Source: Ooceraea biroi
Taxonomy: Eukaryota; Arthropoda; Insecta; Hymenoptera; Formicidae
Direction of reading: 5' to 3'
DNA: 64,000 nt
NCBI RefSeq assembly: GCF_003672135.1
Contig: NC_039508.1
Location: 496,001 to 560,000, forward strand
In this document: piece after piece, positions 27,369 through 40,200 of the stretch
How the letters are laid out: each line of letters starts with the position of its first letter
Position numbering within the stretch: position 1 is the first letter of the stretch
Made by a program: the position numbers and the translations under genes
Notes under the pieces: generated by a model
Told to the model about the DNA's origin: nothing
Seen by the model: the letters and a program-made list of their open reading frames with translations, nothing else
The model's database searches: none

Positions 27369-30300
27369 CGATGCGGCGAACTAAAATACCGGCGCAGGGA
27401 AATATGACGGTATAAGATTAGCATTTGCGTATCTGCTCGTCGCGAAAATATCACGGAGATGTTCTGGTTTTGATGTTACACACGTTGCTTCGGATTTTGT
27501 TTCCGTGGTCGTCTTCGCGCGCGCGCAACTCGACAGCGGAACGCTTCATTTCAAAGCTGCATACCTTTGTGCTCGACGTGCAGTTTAATTTCGTTGTCGT
27601 CGTTTCCCGTGCCGTACCTTTGAACCGTGCTGGATAAACCGTTTTAGAAGGACTTTGAATCTTATTTTCCGGGAATACCCCGTGCGCGCTAAGCTTCGTC
27701 GCGCAATCCGCCAGGAAATTTGCATAACGTTTTTTCACCATAGCTATCCGCGCTGCTGGCGAATATATTGTATTACATTTGCGAAGATCCGTTTTTGGCG
27801 AATGCAAGGTTAACAAAGTTACACATATGGACTATGTAAATATCACAAAAATAGCAGAACGGCTGCCCGGATGCTGAAATGTCGGAGAGTTTTTCAGAGT
27901 TTTCGTGCCATTTAAAAACGAATGTATTTTTTCCAAATCCCGTTATGAATATCATATTTTCCAACTCTACTTTTCCTATTACGATATAGCATAGCAATAA
28001 TAATGGTATAATGAATATGACTAATAAGATTAATTTGATTTGAACTTCTCGTATTGTATTATGTATGCAGAAGTCAAAAAATATATGAAATGTGGGAAAA
28101 TCTCATTTTCCAAGAATCAGCAGCGATAAAATTTCTTCTTTTCGTGCACTTATATATCTTTTCTATACATAATAAAGAGCGTAATGCAAAGTGTGTAATA
28201 ACATTTCGTAGCAGGTAGGTATAAGCGGGATAAGGGCCACCATAGATCATCCTCTGTACGGTAGAGTCCCCTCGGGGTGTCCTCGATCCTTTCCAATCCT
28301 TCCCTCCTATTGCCTCTTCATTTCCTCGTATCGCGGTACTTCGACCCGTCTCTTCGCGTTTTACGAGGGGTTCGCGCCCGGCCCGGCATGACGAAAAGAA
28401 GTTTACTCGCGAAAAAAGTTAATCCAATGCAGCGTAACTTTAATCCACGATAAATCGTGATTTATGACCGCCCCTGGAGGAATCTCCCGTGGGAATCGCA
28501 CGCGCCGGTTCTGAGCCGTCCGTTAGTGTTTTTTTTTTCTTTCCTTTTCGCGTCATCGGCAAACATTGCGCGATTAGCAAAGTAAATTCACGAGCGGACA
28601 TACGCCGAGCTGGCAACATTTACATTTAAGTTGGTTTTTCTGTGATCAAGCAAAAAGGTATAGTTTAATTTGTCACCCTTAAGACAACATTATACCAGAA
28701 TAAAAATCAGATTGAAGAGATAGCTCGTTATCAGTTATCATGTAGAATTATTTCGAAAGAGTCGTTTAAAAAGAAAAGCAAACAAAAAGACAAAAAGACG
28801 TATGTCTATCGCGTTTATCGCTCAAGTTGCTCAGAACTGCTCTCCTTCCTGCCGTGCGCTGGACCAGCTAAAATGTTTCCTGATTAACTCGTTTTCACGT
28901 TCTCACGTTTAGTTAATCCGGGGCGCACCGAAAGTTATTCATGAATTCTGTCGACAATGTTGAGCGCGAGAGAATGTTCGTCGAAGGCACATGTGAAATG
29001 TCATTATCTTTTGTCCACCTCGTGGACCGAGCAGGCTGGGAAAGCCACTCGACACGTCGATCGTCAAATTTTTATTGTTATCGCTTATCCTCCCCGTTGG
29101 ACTCCACCGTGGGAAAAAATTTGTTGCACGACAACGTTACTCTTTTCTTTTTTAGCGAGGCACACCGCAGCTCGCTGCAACGACCGGGGTGAACACCGAT
29201 GTAAAAGCAGCATCGGTTTTATTTCACCGCGAATTTTCTCTCTTTTGAATCCGCGAGGCGACCAGACCGTAACGCCAATTACGCGGTTGGTTTCGCCGTC
29301 GAACCGCCCGCGCGCAATCGTCGGGAAAAATTCAACAGTTGTTGATAAACAGACCGGCACTGTGTCGTTGCTCATGCGAAAGATTTTCGCCGTTCGTGAG
29401 CCGAGAGACAACAGGGTTCGGACGAGATCGACGAGCGAACCGGCAAGAAAAATGCCAAGAGTAAAGCAACGGACGTGGAGTCACGGTATATCCGTGGCCG
29501 CATGGGTTGTCGACTGCGAAACCATGTGGCAGAAATTTTGCAGCGCGTAAAAGCCGCGACAGGCAAACACGACTGCGTTTCTCTCTTGTCGGATTTTTTT
29601 GACCGTCCAATGTTGCTCGTGTGTAAGCTTGAATGCGCAATATACCGCCAAGATACAAGCAAATTACAGTTCTTCCTCCCAAACATACAGAATTTCTAAT
29701 CCTATTTATATATTAGGACAACAAATGTTTGGATGAGACGTCAGTTTTTAAATATATATTTATTTAAACAAAAATTGTTTTACTAGACCGAAACATTTTC
29801 AGCGATGCATCATATCTGTTTTTTTTCTTTTTTTTTTTGTTAGGCAATTTTTACACTTTTGTCTTAAAATTGGGAAAGCTTTATTTGTTTTATTAAATTG
29901 CAAATACTATCGGCAGCAGAGAAAAAATACATTCGTTCCCGCAAATACTTCAATACGAAACACAACGCAATGCATCAATATTTTTTGGCTTTTTTTCTCT
30001 TCAGCGCGAATAGAGTGCACCTCCCTTTCAGGACCTGACGAATCGAGAGGAAATCACGTGCGTGGCGTAACACCGAGCGCAGACCCTTTTTATTCGATGC
30101 AATCTGTGAAACCAGTTCAGGGATTATCCAGGGACTGACCATCCCTTGTTCTCTTCCCACCTTTCCTTACGACGTTAAGGTAACGAAATTCCAGTCGACA
30201 TGCCTTTGCGGTCCGTTTAACATTTTCGTCAGAAACCTCGAGTTTCGAATCACTCGGGTCGCCATCCCGGAATTTCTTTTAACACGAGGGCTTTCATCCG

Positions 30301-33300
30301 TTTCCGTTCTATTTGAATCTCGTGTTGTTCGCCTCATCGAAACACCGTTGCAACGTTCGAGACATTCCGCCGCATTAATTTCATGAGATTGCGGTCGCGC
30401 CCACTAGCCGAGTTAGATAAAGTTGTTATCTTTTAGCACGACTTGCACGTAATCGTGCAATTTATGCTTCTCGACACACCCCTGCTGCGTACGACCCGAC
30501 AATACATTGATAATACGCGATAAAAGATGACTTAATTAAATCGGAATTATGAACGGGCAGCAAGCTACATTGGCAATTCCGATTCAGCTCCGCTGCGAAT
30601 GTTTGTTGATTTAGTCTCACGGTATACGAATCGCGCTTCGATTTGCATAATGTTCAGCCGCGAGTATAATTTTGCAATCAGTTTCTCTTGAAATGATGCG
30701 ACTCTATTCGCCGTAGGCACTTCCAATACAAGTACCGGTATTATCATTTGATTCAGGTCTACTCCTCGCAATTTACTGCTGCTGATTTCAATACTAATCG
30801 CGGATTTAATTGAGGTTGAAGCGCATCGGCCAACGCAACCGAGGTGTTTGTTTGCTGGGTAAATAGGTGTTAAATTAAGCGGTCGCTTCTTTGACTACTC
30901 GTGAATTATGTTGGTGTCCACGCGACATGTTTCGCGAGCAAATCTCGTTTCGCGATTCCTAAACACGCGTGCCTAAACATGCGTAATTTTTGGCACGCGC
31001 AAACCAGTCGAGCGCAAATATCGGCAAACACTTGAAGCATGTACGCGCAAGTTTGGAAATTCTCAAACGATAAAAAATTTGCGATCTACGCTGAATTAAT
31101 GCATAAATTATCAGCATTTATAATTTATATAGCTATGTATCATTATATATTTACCCTTTGTTGTATTAATATTAAATTTCGGTTCAATAAGTGGTAGCAG
31201 GAAAAATGCATACTACCATAATTAATTTGGTGATGACGAAGCCCGACGACCGACAAATAGCCCGTTAGCACTTGAATATTTAAAATTTTTCCATTTCGTC
31301 TCATTACAACATTGTTCTTTATACTTCGCCGGTGCTCATTAACCTTTGTACAATGATAATACAATTTTGTTAAAACGATATTTCGAATAGATAAAAATAA
31401 ATGTACGCCGCGGCTTCATTACTTATGAAGCGACTTCATTATTCATTGATGAAACATCACTGAACATGATAGGGCGAAGATCGAAACGGGCTCGCAATTG
31501 AAACGTGCGTAAGAAACGACGGAATCAAAACGCTGGATTTTGTGGCGAGCGGTCATCCACGACTCACGATTAAATTTACAAACGCCGAAAAACGTATCCG
31601 GAAATCACGCGAGCAGTCACGTACGTCGACTCGATACTTGCGGCGAAGTTCCTCTCGCGTATAATATCGCCCGAAGTGAAATGCAGCATATCTATGCAAC
31701 TGCACGTAGACGTTCCTTAAGAAGGGACGCGGATGTTGCGAATTTCCAGCATTATATCATTATCGCTCGGTAAGCGGCAGTTCTTTATCTCCCTATCACG
31801 ATGCGGGCGTGTCTCGTTCCTCTCGACTTAATCAAAATTCTCAAGATGTTACTAAAACTGGCGCTTTTAAGTGACGCGCCCCGTGGAATAGCGAAACGAG
31901 ACGGAGAGAAAGGAGTCTTTCCTACTCCCCTTTCACGAATTTCGTAAAATCGTTGAAGCGGATCTTACTGTTTCGCTGTTTTAAATGCTGACTGCTTAGC
32001 TTCATCTTGTAATCTTTAGTAGAATTCCCGTGCACCGACTTTTGCTTTATTCGAAATCCGAAATAAATTGCAGCCTTTCGTTGGACCGTACATACCCTCA
32101 GTTCTCTTCGCAATATTAAGTCCTTTTACTAGAGTAACTCGTGCGACATATCTTTATAATGTACATAGTTCACCTATAATATCTTCCAAGTATCAAAAAA
32201 GATGTACATTTTCGCGGCTCATATACTGTTACATGTATAATTGTTATACGTATACCTGCACATCGAATATAGAATTGAAAAGTAACTAGCACGAGAGAAG
32301 AAAGGACAACAATGCTGCCAGAACTTAATCAACCAATGAGAATGCGTGCGGCGTCAATCATCCGAAAATTAGTTTTCTAGGAGCTCGTTAATTATTCTCC
32401 ATGTCATGCAGATGCAGTCATCGTAACAGGTATACCGATCCGCACTACGCAGCTATGTATGATACATGCTACACGTTATACGTGCTCGCGAGAATTCGGA
32501 GCGTCTATGTCTCTATGCGAATGCATATACGGCTTTCGTGGCATGTATTATATATTCCCAGCGGTGTCACATACGCATCGGCACGGTTGTGTATCCCGTT
32601 TGCCCGTATCTTACGTGTCGAAATGCACGCACGGTATGCGCGAAGGGTCGGCAACTTCGCCCTGGTACTGTAGGTCCGTCTTACCCCACGTGACTTATCC
32701 GCCACGGTGTTTCGCAGCCAATAAATCATCCTGACATGACTTTCCCGTAATTCCTACGGGCGTACGTGGGCGTGCTTCTCGTTTTGCTTTCCCGTTTCGC
32801 ATTAACGCACTACGCGAAGTAATTAACGCAAAAAATGTGATTAATCCTCCCGCTCATGCCTGGTATCGGTTACCCTCCGCACGGCCGCGAAATCACGCTT
32901 GTCTCGCGAAACATCTCTTTGTACGTGAATAACAAGTCTCGGCATTGTCTTTTTGTTAAATTTCAATAGTCGCATTGCACGGATACCAATCGCGGATACC
33001 AATTCGTTGACGTGCTCCGCGTGCTTGCATGGTGTATCGTGTTCTCTTATGCACTTTGAAACAAACTGCCCACCAGCGGATTCAACGCTCTCCAACCGGC
33101 TTTGCGTGTCGGAATCGGTATCTTGTTGTATCCCATCAAAGCGTATCCCGCTCGTGAGATTGAAATTCATTACGCGAAATAATGAGGCATTAGTCGACAT
33201 CATGAACGCCTCGTCACAGATTTTCATTATATGCATCATCATCGACTTGATGCATTCTTCTCTTAGTATTTAATTGAATCCTTTCGAGTAAAAAGATACG

Positions 33301-34123
33301 AGCGCCAATTTCTCCTTCCATCAACGATGTTTCCGCCGCTGTTATCTCGTCAAAGTGTCATCCGTTAAAGGTAAAGACGACGTACCCGATAGAACAGCGG
33401 AAAGCTCGAGGAAACTTTTCATACTTCACTGAAAGGGACCCTTATTACTTGACGAGTCTTTCCCACGCGACGGTGCCGTCGAACGGATTAACGTGGTCTC
33501 CAGTGAGACTCCTCCAGGCTGATACTCGATTGTTCTCGAGCGATAATATAGTTCTCCTGGGTTTTGATAGCGCGATAATCCTGTCTGGCGTAATTTAAAC
33601 GACGCTGCGCGAGTACTACGAGAAAAATGAGTCCTAACATCCGCCCATTAATCTCTTGATCATCGGCGTGGCTCATAAATGGCCTCCAAACTTTCCTCGT
33701 GAATTTCTCGCGTACAATCTGCATGTTATAGCAGTCGACGTCATTTTCATGCGCGGCGTAATTTGGATCGAAAAGTTTCATCAATATATTATACGTATAT
33801 GTTAATAAAACGATTTATTAAAACTCTTGCTGCGATTACGTTCTCCTCTCTTCCCTTTCGAGCTCCGAAAGCTCCGAACGTTGTACAAAGCCATGGCACG
33901 CAGCTTATGCCACGTGCGCTCGTAATTAGTAACGAGAATGTTCTTTATGGCCTAAAGCGCTTGTTATTTGCATGCATTATTTCGCCAACACGATCCAGCA
34001 AATCAAACTGGTTTATTAATAACTCATAATAGCCGGTTATCATGCGTTTGTGGTCTCGTGACAATTTGTCGGTGCTATGTGCAGCGTTCGAATAATGAAC
34101 AGGGATAGTTAATAAAGGACTTG

Positions 34124-34158
34124 TCTCGCTCTCTATTTCTCTCTCTCTGTCTCTTCTC
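34124..34158 (+). repeat. TC-rich polypyrimidine tract
   Basis: A CTCT-rich run interrupted by single G or A residues. No exon follows. Confidence 0.75.
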
Positions 34159-36077
34159 GTCGATCATTATTACGATACTTGTACGATACCGTACACTGGT
34201 ATCCCAGTGGTATACAGTGGTTAATATCGGCCATCGACGTAACCATCCGTAACAGATGCTGCTGCTTGCCATTAGCATTTGCATGCGGTTTTCGTGCTCG
34301 GGAGAAAAATCGAAGATCCTATCTAATCGTCTGACTTGCTTCGACGAGCAAAATAATTCAATAATATGCATGATTTTCTTCAATCTAGAGCAAGAGTTTA
34401 CGTGTTAATTAGTAAATGCGTTTGCTAATTATTGCGATAATCTTTGCGAGATAAAAATCGTGACAATTAAGCGCGATAGAGTAATCGCGAGTAAAATCGA
34501 CAATTCACGATAGGGTCAATCAAAATTCTGCTTATCTATCTGGAAATATGACGGATGCTACCTTCGCACTGTTTTTATTGCCGTGTCGTATGCGTCATAA
34601 AACATCCTGTGAATTGTGACGGCTGTAGCGATGTTCATGGTAACTATCGTAACCGGGCAAAGCCGGATCGTTACATTGGGTGAGTATGAGTATCACGATA
34701 CCCTGGTGACCCATAGAGTCTTTTTTTATGGTGTAATAGTAGTCATAAATAACCCGAAATAACCCAAGGCTTCACGGGTTATATTTCTTTGAGGGATACA
34801 GCTTTTTTCTACTCACTGCTCGTTCACCAAATACGTGGCTACCCGAAAAGCACATCCGTAACGACAATAGTCTTTCTATTCGATTATGTCAGCTCGTAAT
34901 ATCAATTAATGATCGATCAATTATCAATCAATTTGATAGCATAATGAATACGTTGCTTTTATTAGCAATATCTTAAATTAATAAAACCGAAAGAAATCGC
35001 TTTTTTAAACGATCAGAAGCGACACGATAAGATAAACCGGTCAAGAAGCAAAGACAAAGAGCCAGTTATCAGTTGTTGGGTCGTGAGAATTCGTTATCTC
35101 TCGCGTTGCTGCAAATCAAAGCGAATTGCGGAAGGCTCCATTCACGCTTGCCGTAGTTTTCCTTACATTGCAGATGCTTCGATGCACGACACCCCGTTTC
35201 ATTTGGAGCCATACCGATCTCTTAAACTGCACGAGCAACCTGACATATACCTGACATAAACCTAACATATTATATGTATGCGCGAAAGAAAAAACATCAA
35301 TTATGTGATTCGGAGTCAATTATATTGACCGCCGAGCGTAAAAATAACATCCAAGTCTGACGCACACTTTTAACGAGCTTGCTCGATCTGTCGCGTTACC
35401 GTTTGCGATTCGCACGAATGCACCGAAAAATTGCTCGCAGGTCCGAGCATCGTGCCGAGCCGAGGAGGATCGTCGCGAAAGGCCGAAAGGCTTCACTGAA
35501 ATATGATCGAGCGTCTCCTGCCGTTCGTTTTACTCCTAAAGAAATCAACGCGAAGCGATCGATCGTCACGATTAAATCACGGTAAAGTCGTCACGATGAA
35601 ATTACAGAAAAATTCAAGTCTGACGTTACGATGAGTATTCAGCGTTCTACCTGACGGGGATGCGCTGTTGCTGATGCTTCTGTCTGGCCGTTTCAAACGG
35701 CAGGAGAGAATAAATTTCGCGAAAGGAAGCGGATGAGAGAGCAGCTCGGAAAATCAGCACCGGAAAAATAGGAGGAGCGAACGTATGCCGATCAGCTCGA
35801 CTCGTGTTAAACGAACTTTCTCGGGCGTTAAATTAAGTTCGACGGTTGCGCAACGTTGACGCAGCGAGGATATACCTGTCAGATGCACACGGGCTTACGG
35901 GTCACGTACTGCGTGCAATACGTACGGCTCACACGCGCCGTCAGTGCGTAATTGCCGGGGTTGATTAGAGCGGGATAATTAATATCCGGCCGAAACCAGC
36001 TCAACGTGCGCACATTAATCTCGCAGTAACGCTACACGTGTGCTTTCACGCAGGCACCGAGACGCGATCCGTGGCGA

Positions 36078-36110
36078 CGTGCGTGCGTGCGGCATACGCA
36101 TGCACGCACG
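36078..36110. repeat. Alternating purine-pyrimidine hairpin, 14-bp stem
   Basis: CGTGCGTGCGTGCG is followed by the 5-base loop GCATA and then CGCATGCACGCACG, with one mismatch in the stem. The sequence is both cruciform-prone and Z-DNA-prone. Confidence 0.75.
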
Positions 36111-37266
36111 GACACAGGCGAATCCGTTTGCACTGAATGGGGTAAATCCGCCGAGCCATTCATTAGCATAATTCATAAGGCTTAGGCCTAGTTGAGCGCG
36201 AACTTTCGTCCCGCTTTATCGGTGGTGGAACGAGCAATGTTGCTCTATCGGCCTACGACCCTCCGCCTTCCAGCTTCGATTCTGACGTTCGCCTTTCGAC
36301 GGATTATGCAAATACAATACCGGTCGATCCTCTTACAGTCTCCCGAAATAACTTACGCTCGTATAAAATCGATTATCGTCTCTCCCGCATCCGTCGATGA
36401 TGTTACTTTGTAATTCACCGACGTTAGTAATCCGACCTCTCCTTCGTCTTAAGCGTAAGCTGATCTTTAGATAAGTGTAGCTGCGATTCGTAAGGGAGAA
36501 GATACTCGATTACTGAGACGTCCAGTCTTCGATGTTAGGAAGAATAACGTCATGTAGTCTTATTTGTATTTTTCGAGGATTCCGTAATGTTATAAACTTT
36601 GATTAGAATATATCTTCGAGAGATTCTACAATAATCGTGCGATTCATTGAACAATAATACCTACGTGATATTTTCAAAAGCTAAATTTTATTTAAGACAA
36701 ACTTTGTGATTGTTACTACACATTCTTAAAGTTTTTTTATCTCATTCGGGACACGAAAATTCGCCTGTTGAATAAATGATACCTGCGGCAAAATGACCAC
36801 AGTTCTGTTCAGTCCGTATCTGAACGGGAATAAATCCACTTGCAGTTCATTTTACCAGTATCGTACTCGCGTCTCATCCGTATTTTCGTACGGTGATCGT
36901 AACTTCGAATTAGCGGGTAACAGAGAGAAACGAGAGTCATGTCAAAGGTAGAAGAATCCAAGAGGCGTGCGACGCCGAGATGCAGCGCGCGTCACGACGT
37001 TATCTCGGTCGAGACGCATCGCGATGCGATCTAAAAACAGGTCTTGTGTACACGAACGAATATACACGATGCGATTCCGCGAGTAAATATTTTACGATGC
37101 GATCGTACCGGCTCCTCATCCCTCGTGATTTCTCTCTACCAATTTATATTCAGATTAGATTAGATTCTGGATTCGTCAATGCAAACGCGATTCGATCGCA
37201 TCTCTAATGGAACAGATGCATTTCCACGCCGACAAATAATCGGAATGAAAGTACGTTTGTCCGCGG

Positions 37267-37291
37267 GAGAAAGAGAGAGAAAGAGAAAAAA
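37267..37291 (+). repeat. GA-rich polypurine tract
   Basis: A GAGA/GAAA run followed by an A-run. It lies just upstream of a small direct repeat in which the 12-base unit GGTTTTGCCAAG appears twice (within 37329-37367). Confidence 0.75.
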
Positions 37292-40200
37292 AAGCGAGTT
37301 GACTGCACGAGACTTTTGATTTATCTCGATTTGGTTTTGCCAAGAAAAAGGTTTGGTTTTGCCAAGGCTGTCTTTACAAGCCTCGGAAACTTCGGGTGAT
37401 TAACGAATAGCGAGAGCACGATTAATGACCGTTATCTCAAAGCTCAATGTACTCAAGTTCCTCTGAACAAATAGGCGATAAAAGGATGAGCAAAAGAACT
37501 GGGAATTATTAACTTGAGTCATTTCCTTTTTGCCTTTCTTTCTCTCTTGTTCTCTACTGCAAGGAATGCACCAAGGTGCACGATGTCTATCAAGAAAAGT
37601 ATCGCGTTATCTTTCGCGTGAGTGATCGTGTAAGTGCTGCAACGATCGACACGATCGTCGAAGATCCCACCGTTGCTAGCCTGCCGTAATGTTCGTTGTA
37701 TCGATGCGATATGTCACTCGAAAGACAACGCCAGTTATCTGGCAGCATTTTCTCCTTCAGCCGCGCTTTACGAGCCATAAAAATGCAGGCCAGGTCGACC
37801 GTGACTCATTCTTGTTGTCTCGCTACGCGCGCGTATCTCGTTTTAAATATTTTATCTCCGTCTTCCGATTATTCTTACGTGACGGAACTCTGTACAAGTA
37901 GCTCGGGATTCCGAATACCTTCGAAGGCGTATACGAAATACAAGAGATGCAGTCCATTCTTTCATCATGGGAGAAACACTGTTGAGCAACTTAGGAACTA
38001 GGAGCACGAATGGATCCAGAATGAAAGATGGAAGAGATTGTTCTCGGAGCTGGCAGTGCACATTGCGAAATGTACATTGATAACTGCGATAATTAGTTTT
38101 GTTACGACATAAGAATTAATTCGTTTAAATATCTAGCATCGCGCGTCTCATTTAATTTATATTTTTGCTTTAGTGTTTCGGTCTTTCCATTTATTATAAT
38201 GAATCATAAAAGACCGTCGTGTCGTAAGTTCCTCGCTTCTGCAACGTAAACGATTCACAATTGTCTACGAGTGTGATAAGATACTGGCGCAAGGCAGCAA
38301 ACAAATTTCATTAATTACACCGAGTACTCCGAGTACGCCGGTGCAAAGGACACCTACACGACGTCGTCAGGTGACTTATGTCAGTTCTCCCGACGCGAAG
38401 GGTGTCTTCCTTGAGAGGAGCGTTAAATGTTGCGGTGCAGTCCAGAATTCAAAATGGAGAATTGCAGGTCCCAGGTGACGCTTATCCATTACAGTACGCA
38501 AATTGCTGCGAGCAATCCGTCTCTTTGACGACTCTCATGGTTGCACCTAAATTACCGAATAATTGAGGACAGTAATGAGAGTGATCCGTTTTATGTGAAT
38601 AACTGGGAGTACAATTCGCGCGCTGCGAAGAGAACATTACGATTCGGAAATTTTATGCATCGCGTGACAAAGAGAAGATTTAAAGCTGAAAGATAAAATA
38701 GGTAATGCAAATTTAAAATGAATCTGAAAACGTGTATTATTATTAGCGCTTCTTCTCTCATCTCGCGGAACAAATTATTTAAATATTTAACATGATACTT
38801 TTAATCAAACTTTTATATCAATGTTTTAATTTACAAAATTATATATAATATTTTATGTATTTACATTTCACACATATATCCATCTTAATAAAAAACCATC
38901 ACGCTCTCTTTACATTCACGAATATGAAAATGTCTTACTATGAGAACAGCATCATTACACGGTTCTCTCGCCACGGACAGTTTTCCATGCGTACATCACA
39001 GTTTGCATTGCACTGATAAAATAATTTTCGGTATCAAATAATTCTCTGGAAAGAGCTCGAAAATGCGGCCACGTTATTTGTCTGGTAAAATAACTTTGCT
39101 ATGTAGATTCGGCGAAATGTAGATTCGGATGATTTCTACAGAGAAATTTTCGTACAGCGCAACGGCGTGCCAACTAAGTAGTAGAATCACTTCGCTTGTC
39201 TCATCTTGTATAATAGAATCCACGATAGAGTAAATCGGGTACGGATGTGCGGGCTGGTTAGCATTGAGAAGATTTTCTACGGCGTCGTCATCCTTTGTGG
39301 CGTGTGACGTGGAGGAGGTGCCTTTTCCATATTCCTTTGGAACCTGCCGGAGCGAGGTCGGCCGCTTCTCAAGGAATCTCTGATAAAAGCATATCCTTGC
39401 CAAGTCTGGAAGGATACGCTTAAAGGCTGCCGCGGTATGGAAATGCGGAAATCGATTTATACCGAGCAAAGAAGGTCGAAATCGTTAGGTAGAGTCGGGA
39501 AAGCGCCTCGGATGTCCTCCATCTCGCGCGAGATCACCTTATAGAGATCCCCCGAAAGGTCCGTCGAGTGAATCGGATCGTTTCATGGAATTCGTTCGTT
39601 AAAAGCGCCCGAGCGCGATACGTTTCCATTGATGTTATATATTCGATAACGCTATCACTCTGATAATCAGACCCTGCATATCAAGCTTTCAGACTGTAGA
39701 CCGATAACGTTTACTCAGAAAAATGCGAGAACGTTCACCGCGCAGAATCTTACTTGGAACTTTATATTTTCGAGAAATGCATGGGCACTATCCTCGCGAT
39801 CGATCAAGAGATGCGCTTCTTCGTTAACGTAATGAAATATTTTCTTTAAATTAACTTTTCCATGAAGATTGCTTATCAAATAAAATACAAGTGCTTTGAA
39901 ATACAAACGTAAACTCGTGACAGAAAACAGATAAGATGAGCCATCTGTTTAGTTTCCAGATACCACGAATAATTAGCGTAATGGTTCACAATCCTATTAT
40001 TTGTTTGTACGTACGTAATTTCAATTAATAAAAATGCAACGCTGCGATAAGATAAGTAATATTGTTCGATGTATATTCCACGCGTATAAAACAAACAGTC
40101 TGATTGTTGACGAAATGTGCAATTTAAAGGCAAACTTTCTGTTATTCACTCGTTCAAAAGATTGCGGTGATATTGTATGTTGCATTAAATTATCGACTGC

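Larger units (their letters stand above)
21526..34123. other. Non-coding stretch, mosaic composition
   Basis: CpG-rich segments (about 22680-22990, 26500-27000, 29200-29560) alternate with AT-rich ones (about 27990-28200, 29690-29960). An imperfect foldback with CTTCC and TAACTGTA blocks lies at about 25295-25347. No gene recognised. Confidence 0.5.
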
